Source of the DNA: an uncultured Oscillospiraceae bacterium
GTDB lineage: Bacteria > Bacillota > Clostridia > Oscillospirales > Oscillospiraceae
Direction: 5' to 3'
Assembly: GCA_934511545.1 (NCBI GenBank)
Contig: CAKSWM010000034.1
Location: 1 to 9,948 of the forward strand
DNA length: 9,948 nt
Shown here: positions 1 through 5,998 of the stretch, piece after piece
How positions within the stretch are numbered: position 1 is the first letter of the stretch
Layout: each line of letters starts with the position of its first letter
Notes under the pieces: model-generated
Seen by the model: only the letters and a program-made list of their open reading frames with translations
What the model was told of the DNA's origin: nothing
Database searches by the model: none
Translations under genes and position numbers: made by a program

Positions 1-37
1 GCCGTGAAACGCCCGCTCACTGTTCGGAAAGCCTCAT

Positions 38-64
38 CACGATATAGTGAATAACTATATCGTG
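38..64. repeat. Perfect 10-bp inverted repeat
   Basis: CACGATATAG at 38-47 is the exact reverse complement of 55-64, with a 7-base loop between. No T-run follows on either strand, so it does not look like an intrinsic terminator. It sits inside the leftward open frame, where it would encode the near-palindromic peptide RYSYSLYR. Its role is unknown. Confidence 0.6.
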
Positions 65-194
65 CGAAGGGACGTCCCGCCCCGTAAAGACTCTCGGCCT
101 TTGCGCTTTCATATATCTGTCCGTTCGGATCGGAAGCAACAATATTCTTTAATACTATATCATAGTAAGGCAAAAATACACTATTTTTATATAT

Positions 195-237
195 AAAAAT
201 CGCGATGAATTTATGACTAAGTTCATCGCGATTTTTT
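195..237. terminator. Bidirectional intrinsic terminator
   Basis: The 15-bp stem pairs 195-209 with 222-236 (AAAAATCGCGATGAA and its complement), with a 12-base loop. It is flanked by six T on the plus strand (232-237) and by A-rich sequence on the left that becomes a T-run on the minus strand. It lies about 100 bases past the stop of the zinc-ribbon gene and is the likely end of the leftward pncB operon. It could also stop a rightward transcript entering from the left. Confidence 0.8.
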
Positions 238-335
238 GTACAATTTGACGTTTTTGTTTCAGCTATGCTTTTTTTCACAAAATTTATTGCGTTAAATCGG
301 ATTTATCCGTCTGTTTTTGTCCGCCGTGCTTTGTA

Positions 336-530
336 TCAGTATCTGTAATACCCGTCTTCATAATCCTCGGCATCCTTCGGCATATCGCGGCTTTCCGCGA
401 CAAGCGTTCCCTCTGCGCCGCAGTTTATACACTTGCCGAAATAGTCCTCGCTCATGTTCTCAAGCGTATACTTGAACTTCGTTCCGCACTCTGGGCAGAC
501 ATAAAACATCCAGTATGGTCCCCATGTCAT
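336..530 (-). CDS. Small zinc-ribbon protein, function unknown
   Basis: A 64-residue acidic protein with two CxxC knuckles, C12-x2-C15 and C34-x2-C37, spaced as in a zinc ribbon that binds one zinc ion. The tail after residue 45 is rich in Asp, Glu and Tyr (ending DGYYRY), is probably disordered, and carries no recognised motif. The ATG at 528-530 is preceded by AAAGGAG about 8 bases upstream, which overlaps the end of the preceding membrane-protein gene; a second Met at residue 8 has no better signal. The gap to that gene is only 16 bases, so this is probably the last gene of the pncB operon, ended by the hairpin at 195-237. Small ribbons of this kind may bind nucleic acid or partner proteins, but nothing here tells which. 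I do not recognise a named family. Confidence 0.75.
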   Translation of the reverse strand: MTWGPYWMFYVCPECGTKFKYTLENMSEDYFGKCINCGAEGTLVAESRDMPKDAEDYEDGYYRY

Positions 531-546
531 GGCTTTTTCTCCTTTT

Positions 547-1620
547 TCAATCGAGCTTGAGGTCGCCTTCCTTTATCCAGCCGAGCCTGCGGCAGAGAAG
601 GCCGAGAGCCCAGCAGATCACGGCGGGCAGCACAAGGCAGATAAGTATGAGTCCCGCCCAGTCCATCACGCCGGGAGTTATGGCCTGAGCTCCGTTTGCG
701 ATAGCCTGTTCGCTCGGCTCCAGCCAGCCGGTCCAGACGCCGATCGGCCCAACCATTCCGCAGGTGCCCATGCCGGAGGAAACGGCGGAGCCGTTCATCT
801 CAAGCTTAAAAACACATGTGGCGATGGGCCCCGTGATTGCACTGGTCACTATCGCGGGCAGCCAGATGCGCGGGTTCCGGACGATGTTGCCCATCTGGAG
901 CATCGAGGTCCCCAGACCCTGAGAGATCAGCCCGCCCCAGCGGTTCTCGCGGAACGACATGACGGCAAAGCCGACCATGTTCGCACAGCAGCCGGCAACG
1001 GCGGCTCCCCCGGCAAGCCCGGTGAGGCCGAGCGCGGCGCATATCGCCGCGGAAGAGATCGGCAGCGTGAGCGCAATGCCGACGACGACGGAGACGAGAA
1101 CACCCATGAGGAAGGGCTGAAGTTCGGTCGCCCACATGATAATATTGCCGACCCAGCTTGCCGCAGTGCCTATCGGCTTTGCTATCAGTGCGGAAAGCCC
1201 GACGCCGATAAATATCGTGACCAGCGGTGTTACCAGTATGTCGATCTTGGTCTCCTTGGAGACTGCCTTGCCCATCTCTGCGGCGATGATCGCGATTATC
1301 AGCACCGCCAGAGGGCCGCCAGCCCCTCCCAGGGAGTTGGCCGAACTGCCGACCGCGACCAGCGAGAACAGGACCAGCGGGGGACACTTGAGCGCATATC
1401 CGATGGCGACCGCCATAGCCGGTCCGCTCATGGAGGAAGCGAAGCCGCCTATCGTGTTAAGAAACGGCAGCGAACACTGCGTTCCGATCGTGTTGAGGAT
1501 CGTTCCGATCAGGAGAGAGCAGAAAAGGCCCTGAGCCATAGCGCCGAGCGCATCGACTCCGTAGCGTTTGGCAGAGATCACAATATCCTTCCGCGCCATG
1601 AATTCCTTAATCTTTGACAT
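547..1620 (-). CDS. PTS EIIC-like membrane protein (PfoR-type)
   Basis: A 357-residue, very hydrophobic protein with roughly eight to ten membrane segments, rich in Gly and Ala. It resembles the PTS_EIIC_2 family, often annotated as PTS transporter subunit IIC or as PfoR-like toxin regulator. Family-like features are the N-terminal cytosolic stretch followed by DALGAMAQGLFCSLLIGT (residues 23-40), a loop near 239-255 (SMLQMGNIVRNPRIWLP) and GTCGMVGPIGVW near 285-296. The length is normal for the family. No EIIA or EIIB domain is fused to it and none is encoded in this window, so the phosphotransfer role is unproven. It lies 18 bases after pncB and 16 bases before the zinc-ribbon gene. The Shine-Dalgarno is GAGAGG, somewhat far from the ATG. 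The substrate is unknown; the link to pncB makes a niacin-related compound thinkable but unproven. Confidence 0.85.
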   Translation of the reverse strand: MSKIKEFMARKDIVISAKRYGVDALGAMAQGLFCSLLIGTILNTIGTQCSLPFLNTIGGFASSMSGPAMAVAIGYALKCPPLVLFSLVAVGSSANSLGGAGGPLAVLIIAIIAAEMGKAVSKETKIDILVTPLVTIFIGVGLSALIAKPIGTAASWVGNIIMWATELQPFLMGVLVSVVVGIALTLPISSAAICAALGLTGLAGGAAVAGCCANMVGFAVMSFRENRWGGLISQGLGTSMLQMGNIVRNPRIWLPAIVTSAITGPIATCVFKLEMNGSAVSSGMGTCGMVGPIGVWTGWLEPSEQAIANGAQAITPGVMDWAGLILICLVLPAVICWALGLLCRRLGWIKEGDLKLD

Positions 1621-1638
1621 ATTTCTTCGGTTCCTCTC

Positions 1639-3090
1639 TTATTTATTGCCGCTTCTCAGCAGCTCATTTTTGATGTTCCAGAGTTTCTGTGAAAGATCAA
1701 CATAATAATTATGCGGGTTGTCAAAGCGCTTTACCTCGTCCCAGAGCGTATCCACCTGCTGCCTGCAATAAGACTGTATCTCGTCAAGAGTGGGCCTGTT
1801 GTAGACAAGCTTTCCGTTTTTGAAAATAGGTACCATCAGCTCCCGCGCCTCGAAATTATAGACCTCTTTCTCCTTCCAGGTCGCTTCGGGATCGAAGATG
1901 ACTATATTCTGAGAGTCGTCCACCGTCTCGTCCCAGACGCAGAGATAGTCGGCTATCGCCTTTCCCGTGTCCCGGCCATAGAAGCGGTAAAGCTTCTTGA
2001 AATGCGGATTGGTTATCTTGATAACATTTTCGCTGACCTTGATTTTCGGGATGATGTTGCCCTCGTCATCCTCCACGGCCGCAAGCTTGTAAACTCCGCC
2101 GAACACGGGATCGCTCTCCGCCGTGATGAGTCTTTCTCCGACGCCGAACATGTCAATGCACGCTCCCTGCTGGAGTATGTCCTGAATGATAAACTCGTCC
2201 AGAGAATTGGAAACGGATATCCTGCATTCGGGCCAGCCGGCGTCGTCGAGCATTTTGCGTGCGCGCCGCGTCAGATATGCCATATCGCCGGAATCGAGCC
2301 TTATCCCGCACTTTGTTATGCCGCGCGGACGAAGCACCTCGTTGAACGCACGAATAGCGTCCGGAATACCGCTTTTGAGCGTGTTATAGGTATCGACCAG
2401 CAGGACCGCGTTGTCCGGATATATCTCGCAATAGGTCTTGAAAGCCTCATACTGAGAGTCGAACATCTGAACCCAGGAGTGGGCCATCGTCCCGCCCGCC
2501 GGAACGCCGAACATCTGGTCGGATATCGTGCACGCGGTGCCGTTGCAGCCGCCGATATATGCCGCGCGCGCACCGTATATCGCGCCGCTTGCGCCCTGTG
2601 CTCGGCGGGAGCCGAACTCGAGCACGGTTCTTCCCTGTGCTGCACGGACGATCCTGTTCGCCTTGGTTGCGATCAGGGTCTGGTGGTTTATTGTCAGGAG
2701 CAGATATGTCTCCAGCAGCTGCGCCTGTATCGCCGGGGCGCGGACGGTTATGAGCGGTTCCTTCGGGAAAACGGGAGTTCCCTCCGGCACGGCGTATATA
2801 TCTCCGGTGAATTTAAAATCTCTCAGGTACTCAAGAAATTTTTCGGAAAAGCAGCCGCGTGAGCGCAGATATTCGATGTCCTCTGCGGAAAAATGCAGAT
2901 CATTTATATAATCTATCGCCTGTTCAAGTCCAGCCGCAATGGCAAAACCGCCCTTGTCCGGAACGGTCCGGAAGAACAGGTCAAAATACGTCATTCTGTC
3001 GCTGTATCCGCTTTCAAAGTAGCCGTTTCCCATGGTGAGCTCATAAAAGTCGCACAGCATGGTCATATTGGCTTCGTTTTTGAAATCCAT
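1639..3090 (-). CDS. pncB: Nicotinate phosphoribosyltransferase
   Basis: A 483-residue cytosolic enzyme of NAD salvage (Preiss-Handler route) that joins nicotinate to PRPP, giving nicotinate mononucleotide with ATP hydrolysis. Length and sequence fit the longer Gram-positive type. Recognisable parts are the N-terminal substrate region (MLCDFYELTMGNGYF, residues 11-25), LEFGSRRAQG at 157-166, GGTMAHSW at 199-206 whose H204 fits the phosphorylated active-site histidine, and IRLDSGD at 263-269, the typical phosphoribose-site strand of type II phosphoribosyltransferases. The ATG at 3088-3090 is preceded by GAGG at 3098-3101. It is the first gene of a leftward operon, with a good sigma-A promoter at 3146-3174, and is divergent from the TIM-barrel gene. 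The product assignment is firm. Confidence 0.97.
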   Translation of the reverse strand: MDFKNEANMTMLCDFYELTMGNGYFESGYSDRMTYFDLFFRTVPDKGGFAIAAGLEQAIDYINDLHFSAEDIEYLRSRGCFSEKFLEYLRDFKFTGDIYAVPEGTPVFPKEPLITVRAPAIQAQLLETYLLLTINHQTLIATKANRIVRAAQGRTVLEFGSRRAQGASGAIYGARAAYIGGCNGTACTISDQMFGVPAGGTMAHSWVQMFDSQYEAFKTYCEIYPDNAVLLVDTYNTLKSGIPDAIRAFNEVLRPRGITKCGIRLDSGDMAYLTRRARKMLDDAGWPECRISVSNSLDEFIIQDILQQGACIDMFGVGERLITAESDPVFGGVYKLAAVEDDEGNIIPKIKVSENVIKITNPHFKKLYRFYGRDTGKAIADYLCVWDETVDDSQNIVIFDPEATWKEKEVYNFEARELMVPIFKNGKLVYNRPTLDEIQSYCRQQVDTLWDEVKRFDNPHNYYVDLSQKLWNIKNELLRSGNK

Positions 3091-3145
3091 AACATAACCT
3101 CATTTCGGAATTGGTTGTCGCCCGGGGGTTCTTACACTTTGCTGT

Positions 3146-3174
3146 GTTATATTATAGTAGCCATGAAAAGTCAA
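3146..3174 (-). promoter_or_regulatory. Promoter of the pncB operon
   Basis: Reading leftward, TTGACT (3169-3174) and TATAAC (3146-3151) are separated by exactly 17 bases, close to the sigma-A consensus. Transcription would start near 3139, about 50 bases before the pncB start codon. Confidence 0.7.
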
Positions 3175-3196
3175 ATCAATAGTTTCGTGGATTTTT

Positions 3197-3226
3197 AATT
3201 GACAACATTTTGACTGTTAACAAATT
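3197..3226. promoter_or_regulatory. Candidate operator between divergent promoters
   Basis: AATTGACAACA (3197-3207) and TGTTAACAAATT (3215-3226) form an imperfect inverted repeat around a 7-base centre. TTGAC also occurs twice, 11 bases apart (3199 and 3210). The element lies just upstream of both -35 boxes, where one regulator could control both directions. Niacin repressors are known for pncB genes in Firmicutes, but I cannot match this to a defined consensus. Confidence 0.3.
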
Positions 3227-3230
3227 GTTT

Positions 3231-3259
3231 TTGAAATCGACAGGAATTTCAGGTATACT
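3231..3259 (+). promoter_or_regulatory. Promoter of the TIM-barrel gene
   Basis: TTGAAA (3231-3236) and TATACT (3254-3259) are spaced by 17 bases, each one mismatch from the sigma-A consensus. Transcription would start near 3266, leaving a leader of about 34 bases with a strong GGAGG. Confidence 0.75.
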
Positions 3260-3299
3260 AGGATCATATAATGCTCAGTTTGACGAAAGGAGGCCTTTT

Positions 3300-3980
3300 A
3301 TGGATAACATACAGGCAGGAAAAAAGAGAATACCCCGCATCGAGAGCAGGCTGCGCCGCCACATCGTCGAAATGCCGCCGGAAATACGCAAATGCAGCGG
3401 CATCGTGATATGGGGCAGACGCATCAAATCGCTCGTCTTTACAACGGACATCGCCATAATCCGCAACTGCGACGCGGACGCTGTGCTGGCCGTCTATCCC
3501 TTTACTCCCCAGCAGGTCATATCCGACGCGATCATCGCCGGTTCATCCATCCCCGTTTTCTGCGGCGTCGGCGGCGGAACGACACAGGGGCTGCGCTCTG
3601 TCACGCTCGCGATGGACGCCGAGGCTCAGGGCGCAATGGCTCTGGTAGTCAACGCTCCGATGTCCAACGAAAACATAACCCAGATCTCAAAGACGGTCGA
3701 TATCCCGATAGTCGTGACGGTACTTAACGAACAGACGGACATTCAGGCAAGACTCGACGCGGGAGCAAGCATCCTCAACGTCTCCGCGGCGGCGGACACT
3801 CCGGAGCTTGTGCGCAGCATACGCTCGCGTTTCCCGGATGTTCCGATAATCGCTACCGGCGGCCCTACCGCCCAGAGCATAACCCGCACGGTCGAGGCCG
3901 GAGCCAACGCCATAAGCTATACGCCTCCTACAACTAAAGAACTTTTCACAAGCATGATGGAAGATTATCGCAGCCGGTAA
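3300..3980 (+). CDS. Conserved TIM-barrel protein, uncharacterised (annotated hydrolase)
   Basis: A 226-residue soluble protein. The start is set at the ATG at 3300-3302 because AAAGGAGG ends at 3292, seven bases before it, and a promoter lies at 3231-3259; an in-frame start at 3210 would lie upstream of the -10 box. Alternating strands and helices with Gly-rich loops (FCGVGGGTT, residues 92-100, and IIATGGPT near 184-191) suggest a small beta/alpha barrel of the phosphate-binding type seen in NanE- or ThiG-like enzymes. Repeated strand-end motifs such as VVNAP, VVTVLNE and ILNVSAA support this. Homologues with motifs like CSGI-IWG-RIKS-FTTD and AVYPFTPQ occur widely in Clostridia under the name hydrolase, from memory; no reaction is known to me. 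It is transcribed alone, ending at a hairpin, divergent from pncB. Confidence 0.85.
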   Translation: MDNIQAGKKRIPRIESRLRRHIVEMPPEIRKCSGIVIWGRRIKSLVFTTDIAIIRNCDADAVLAVYPFTPQQVISDAIIAGSSIPVFCGVGGGTTQGLRSVTLAMDAEAQGAMALVVNAPMSNENITQISKTVDIPIVVTVLNEQTDIQARLDAGASILNVSAAADTPELVRSIRSRFPDVPIIATGGPTAQSITRTVEAGANAISYTPPTTKELFTSMMEDYRSR

Positions 3981-3996
3981 TGCTTTTTACCAAATT

Positions 3997-4041
3997 TATA
4001 TCAGGCGCTTGATTTTTTCAGCCGCCTGATATATCTTTATT
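3997..4041 (+). terminator. Hairpin after the TIM-barrel gene
   Basis: An 11-bp perfect stem (3997-4007 with 4023-4033, TATATCAGGCG and its complement) encloses a 15-base loop, and is followed by TCTTTATTTA. The T-run is interrupted, so termination may be incomplete and some readthrough into the transketolase genes is possible. Confidence 0.6.
4009..4037 (+). promoter_or_regulatory. Weak candidate promoter for transketolase genes
   Basis: TTGATT (4009-4014) and TATCTT (4032-4037) are spaced by 17 bases, each matching four of six consensus bases. They overlap the loop and right arm of the preceding hairpin. The A+T-rich stretch to 4060 offers other -10-like sequences, so the placement is uncertain. 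Confidence 0.25.
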
Positions 4042-4079
4042 TATATATGTCTTAAACTTTTCTTTGGAGGATAACCACA

Positions 4080-4910
4080 ATGCCGATCTCAAAAGAGAGA
4101 GCGGCCGAGCTCACAGAGCTTTGCCGTGTATTTCGCATCGACGTGCTGACGGCGATCCATGCGGTCCAGTCCGGTCATCCGGGCGGCAGCCTTTCCGTCT
4201 GCGAAATTCTGACGCTTCTGTATCAGGAGCGCATGAACGTAAGTCCCGACAGGGCGAATGACCCCGACCGCGACCGCCTTATACTCAGCAAGGGACATGC
4301 GGCCCCCATGCTTTACCGCAACCTCGTTGAAAAGGGCTTTCTGCCCAAGGATTCAATGAGCACTCTTCGCCAGACGGGCAGTCTGCTTCAGGGTCACCCC
4401 AGCACCCACACTCCCGGTGTTGAGATGCCCGCCGGCCCGCTCGGCCTCGGCCTCGCCGCCGCACAGGGAATGGCCCTCGGTCTCCGCATGAACGGCAGTC
4501 CCGCCCGCGTTTACGCCATCCTCGGCGACGGCGAACAGGACGAAGGCGCCGTTTGGGAAGCCGCGATGAGCGCCCCCAAATTCAAACTCTCCAACCTCAC
4601 CGCCGTCATAGATTACAATAAGGTACAGCTCGACGGTCCCGTTTCCGAGGTCATGCCTCTCGGCGATCTGCCCGCAAAGTGGCGCGCCTTCGGCTGGAAC
4701 GTCATCGAGTGCGACGGCCACAGCATCGAGGCTCTGTCCGACGCCTTCGACGCCGCCGAGAGCTATGGCGAAGGCCCCAGCGTTATAATCGCCCACACCG
4801 TCAAGGGCAAGGGCGTTTCCTTCATGGAAGGGCAGGCCGGCTGGCACGGAAAGGCCATCGACGACGAGTCCTTCGCAAAAGCCATGGCTGAACTGGGAGG
4901 TGCAAACTGA
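4080..4910 (+). CDS. Transketolase, N-terminal subunit
   Basis: A 276-residue protein that is the thiamine-diphosphate-binding half of a split transketolase, which moves two-carbon ketol units between sugar phosphates in the non-oxidative pentose phosphate pathway. The cofactor motif GDGEQDEG (149-156) leads to DYN with N180, the usual metal and diphosphate ligands. Conserved histidines sit in SGHPGGS (H33), SKGHAAP (H73), LQGHPS (H106) and GWHGKA (H256). The pyrimidine-binding half is absent and is supplied by the next gene. GGAGG at 4066-4070 lies 9 bases before the ATG. Codons end strongly in C, more than in neighbouring genes, as expected for high expression. The stop overlaps the next start by one base, so the halves should be made in equal amounts. 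Confidence 0.95.
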   Translation: MPISKERAAELTELCRVFRIDVLTAIHAVQSGHPGGSLSVCEILTLLYQERMNVSPDRANDPDRDRLILSKGHAAPMLYRNLVEKGFLPKDSMSTLRQTGSLLQGHPSTHTPGVEMPAGPLGLGLAAAQGMALGLRMNGSPARVYAILGDGEQDEGAVWEAAMSAPKFKLSNLTAVIDYNKVQLDGPVSEVMPLGDLPAKWRAFGWNVIECDGHSIEALSDAFDAAESYGEGPSVIIAHTVKGKGVSFMEGQAGWHGKAIDDESFAKAMAELGGAN

Positions 4911-5854
4911 TGAGCAAATCGATTCGTGAAGAATACGGCATGATGCTGGCGGAGCTCGGCAACACCAACGAGGACATCGTCGTGCTGGACGCGGACCTTT
5001 CCGGTTCCACCAAGAGCGGCATTTTCTCCAAGGCCCACCCCGAAAAATTCTTCAACATGGGCATTGCGGAGTCCAACATGGTCTCCACGGCCGCCGGTCT
5101 GGCCACCACCGGCAAGATACCCTTTGTCAACACCTTCGCCGTGTTTATGTCCTCCATCGGCCTTATTGCCGCGCGGGGACAGGTCTGCTATGCAAACCTC
5201 AACGTCAAATTTGCCGGAGCTTACTGCGGACTTTCCGACGCTTTTGACGGTGCGTCTCATCACGCCACCGAGGATATCGCCATCATGCGCGCGCTGCCGA
5301 ACATGAGCGTCATCGTCCCCAGCGACGCGCAGAGCAGCCGCTGGGCGACCGCCTATGCCGCGAAGCACCAGGGCCCCGTGTATCTGCGTCTTTCCCGCGA
5401 TGTCTATCCCGACCTCTATCCCGCCGGAACGGAACTTGAATACGGCAAGGGCCGCATCGTCCGCGAGGGCAGCGACGTGACCGTCATCGCCTGCGGCATT
5501 CTCGTCCACAAGGCTCTCGAAGCGGCGGAAGCTCTCGAGACAGAGGGCATTTCCGTCCGCGTCGTCGATATGTACTCCATCAAACCCATCGACAGGGAGC
5601 TCATCCTGCGCTGTGCCGAAGAAACCGGCGCCGTCGTCTGCGCCGAGGAACACAATATCTACGGCGGTCTCGGCGGAGCCGTAGCCGAGGTTCTGGCCGA
5701 GGCGGGCGCCGGAGTGCCGACCGAGTTTGTCGGCATACGCGACACCTTTACCGAGTCCGGCCCGTACAAGGAGCTTCTCGCAAAATACGGCATCGACGCC
5801 GAAGGCGTCAAGTCCGGTATCCGGAAGGCTCTCAGCCGCAAAAAAGAAGAATAA
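4910..5854 (+). CDS. Transketolase, C-terminal subunit
   Basis: A 314-residue partner of the preceding protein. It contains the pyrimidine-binding domain, with the catalytic glutamate E54 in MGIAESNM (50-57), which activates thiamine diphosphate, the region FAGAYCGLSDAFDGASHHATED (102-122), and the C-terminal transketolase domain from about residue 185, including EEHNIYGGLGGAVAEVLAE (246-264). Length is normal for the split type found in many Firmicutes and Archaea. Related two-gene enzymes include DXP synthase-like and pyruvate dehydrogenase E1 beta proteins, but the paired N-subunit makes transketolase the best call. The ATG at 4910-4912 overlaps the TGA of the upstream gene, and GGGAGG at 4895-4900 lies within that gene, pointing to translational coupling. 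Two hairpins follow the stop. Confidence 0.95.
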   Translation: MSKSIREEYGMMLAELGNTNEDIVVLDADLSGSTKSGIFSKAHPEKFFNMGIAESNMVSTAAGLATTGKIPFVNTFAVFMSSIGLIAARGQVCYANLNVKFAGAYCGLSDAFDGASHHATEDIAIMRALPNMSVIVPSDAQSSRWATAYAAKHQGPVYLRLSRDVYPDLYPAGTELEYGKGRIVREGSDVTVIACGILVHKALEAAEALETEGISVRVVDMYSIKPIDRELILRCAEETGAVVCAEEHNIYGGLGGAVAEVLAEAGAGVPTEFVGIRDTFTESGPYKELLAKYGIDAEGVKSGIRKALSRKKEE

Positions 5855-5860
5855 TTACAT

Positions 5861-5896
5861 AAAAAAGTCTCTCGGATCGATCCGGGAGACTTTTTT
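5861..5896. terminator. Bidirectional terminator after transketolase genes
   Basis: A 16-bp stem (5861-5876 with 5881-5896, one G-T pair) closes a TCGA loop. It starts with six A and ends with six T, so it can stop transcripts from either side. It begins 6 bases after the transketolase stop codon. Confidence 0.85.
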
Positions 5897-5903
5897 ATAA
5901 ACA

Positions 5904-5933
5904 AAAACCGGCCGGGATCATCCGGCCGGTTTT
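5904..5933. terminator. Second tandem hairpin, convergent gene boundary
   Basis: AAAACCGGCCGG (5904-5915) pairs perfectly with 5922-5933 around a 6-base loop, with A and T tracts at the ends. It lies 65 bases beyond the stop of the leftward htrA gene and probably terminates it, while backing up the first hairpin for the transketolase genes. Confidence 0.75.
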
Positions 5934-5998
5934 CGCGTGTGTCAATTGAATACTGTGGAGGTGTAAGAAGAAAATGTCTTATCTGCGTACATCTATAT

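Larger units (their letters stand above)
1..302 (-). other. Open frame without start, possible gene edge or remnant
   Basis: On the minus strand one frame is free of stops from the stop codon at 303-305 down to the left window edge, about 100 codons. The part from about 173 to 1 has protein-like composition (for example DPNGQIYESAKAESLYGAG). There is no ATG in the frame; the only candidate starts are GTG at 276-278 and TTG at 171-173, and neither has a Shine-Dalgarno sequence. The frame also runs straight through the terminator hairpin at 195-236, which argues against the upstream part being translated. I recognise no family. It could be the 5' end of a gene lying left of the window, a 5'-truncated remnant, or chance. 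Confidence 0.2.

Noticed and set aside
245..269. TTGACG with TATGCT as a rightward promoter
   Set aside because: The spacer is only 13 bases, too short for sigma-A, and no rightward gene follows.
529..1617. 362-codon rightward open frame opposite the EIIC-like gene
   Set aside because: Its product is rich in Arg, Asp and His with low complexity, typical of antisense reading of a GC-rich membrane-protein gene. The opposite strand has a coherent family match.
1711..2862. 383-codon rightward open frame opposite pncB
   Set aside because: The leftward frame has all nicotinate phosphoribosyltransferase motifs; this one has none and lacks a ribosome binding site.
4763..5653. 296-codon leftward open frame opposite the transketolase genes
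   Set aside because: It spans the junction of two certain genes, and is explained by their strong C-ending codon bias.
5957..5976. GGAGG followed by ATG at 5974, suggesting a small rightward gene
   Set aside because: The frame runs antisense into the htrA 3' end with an Arg-rich, low-complexity product, and it sits just after two terminators with no promoter seen.
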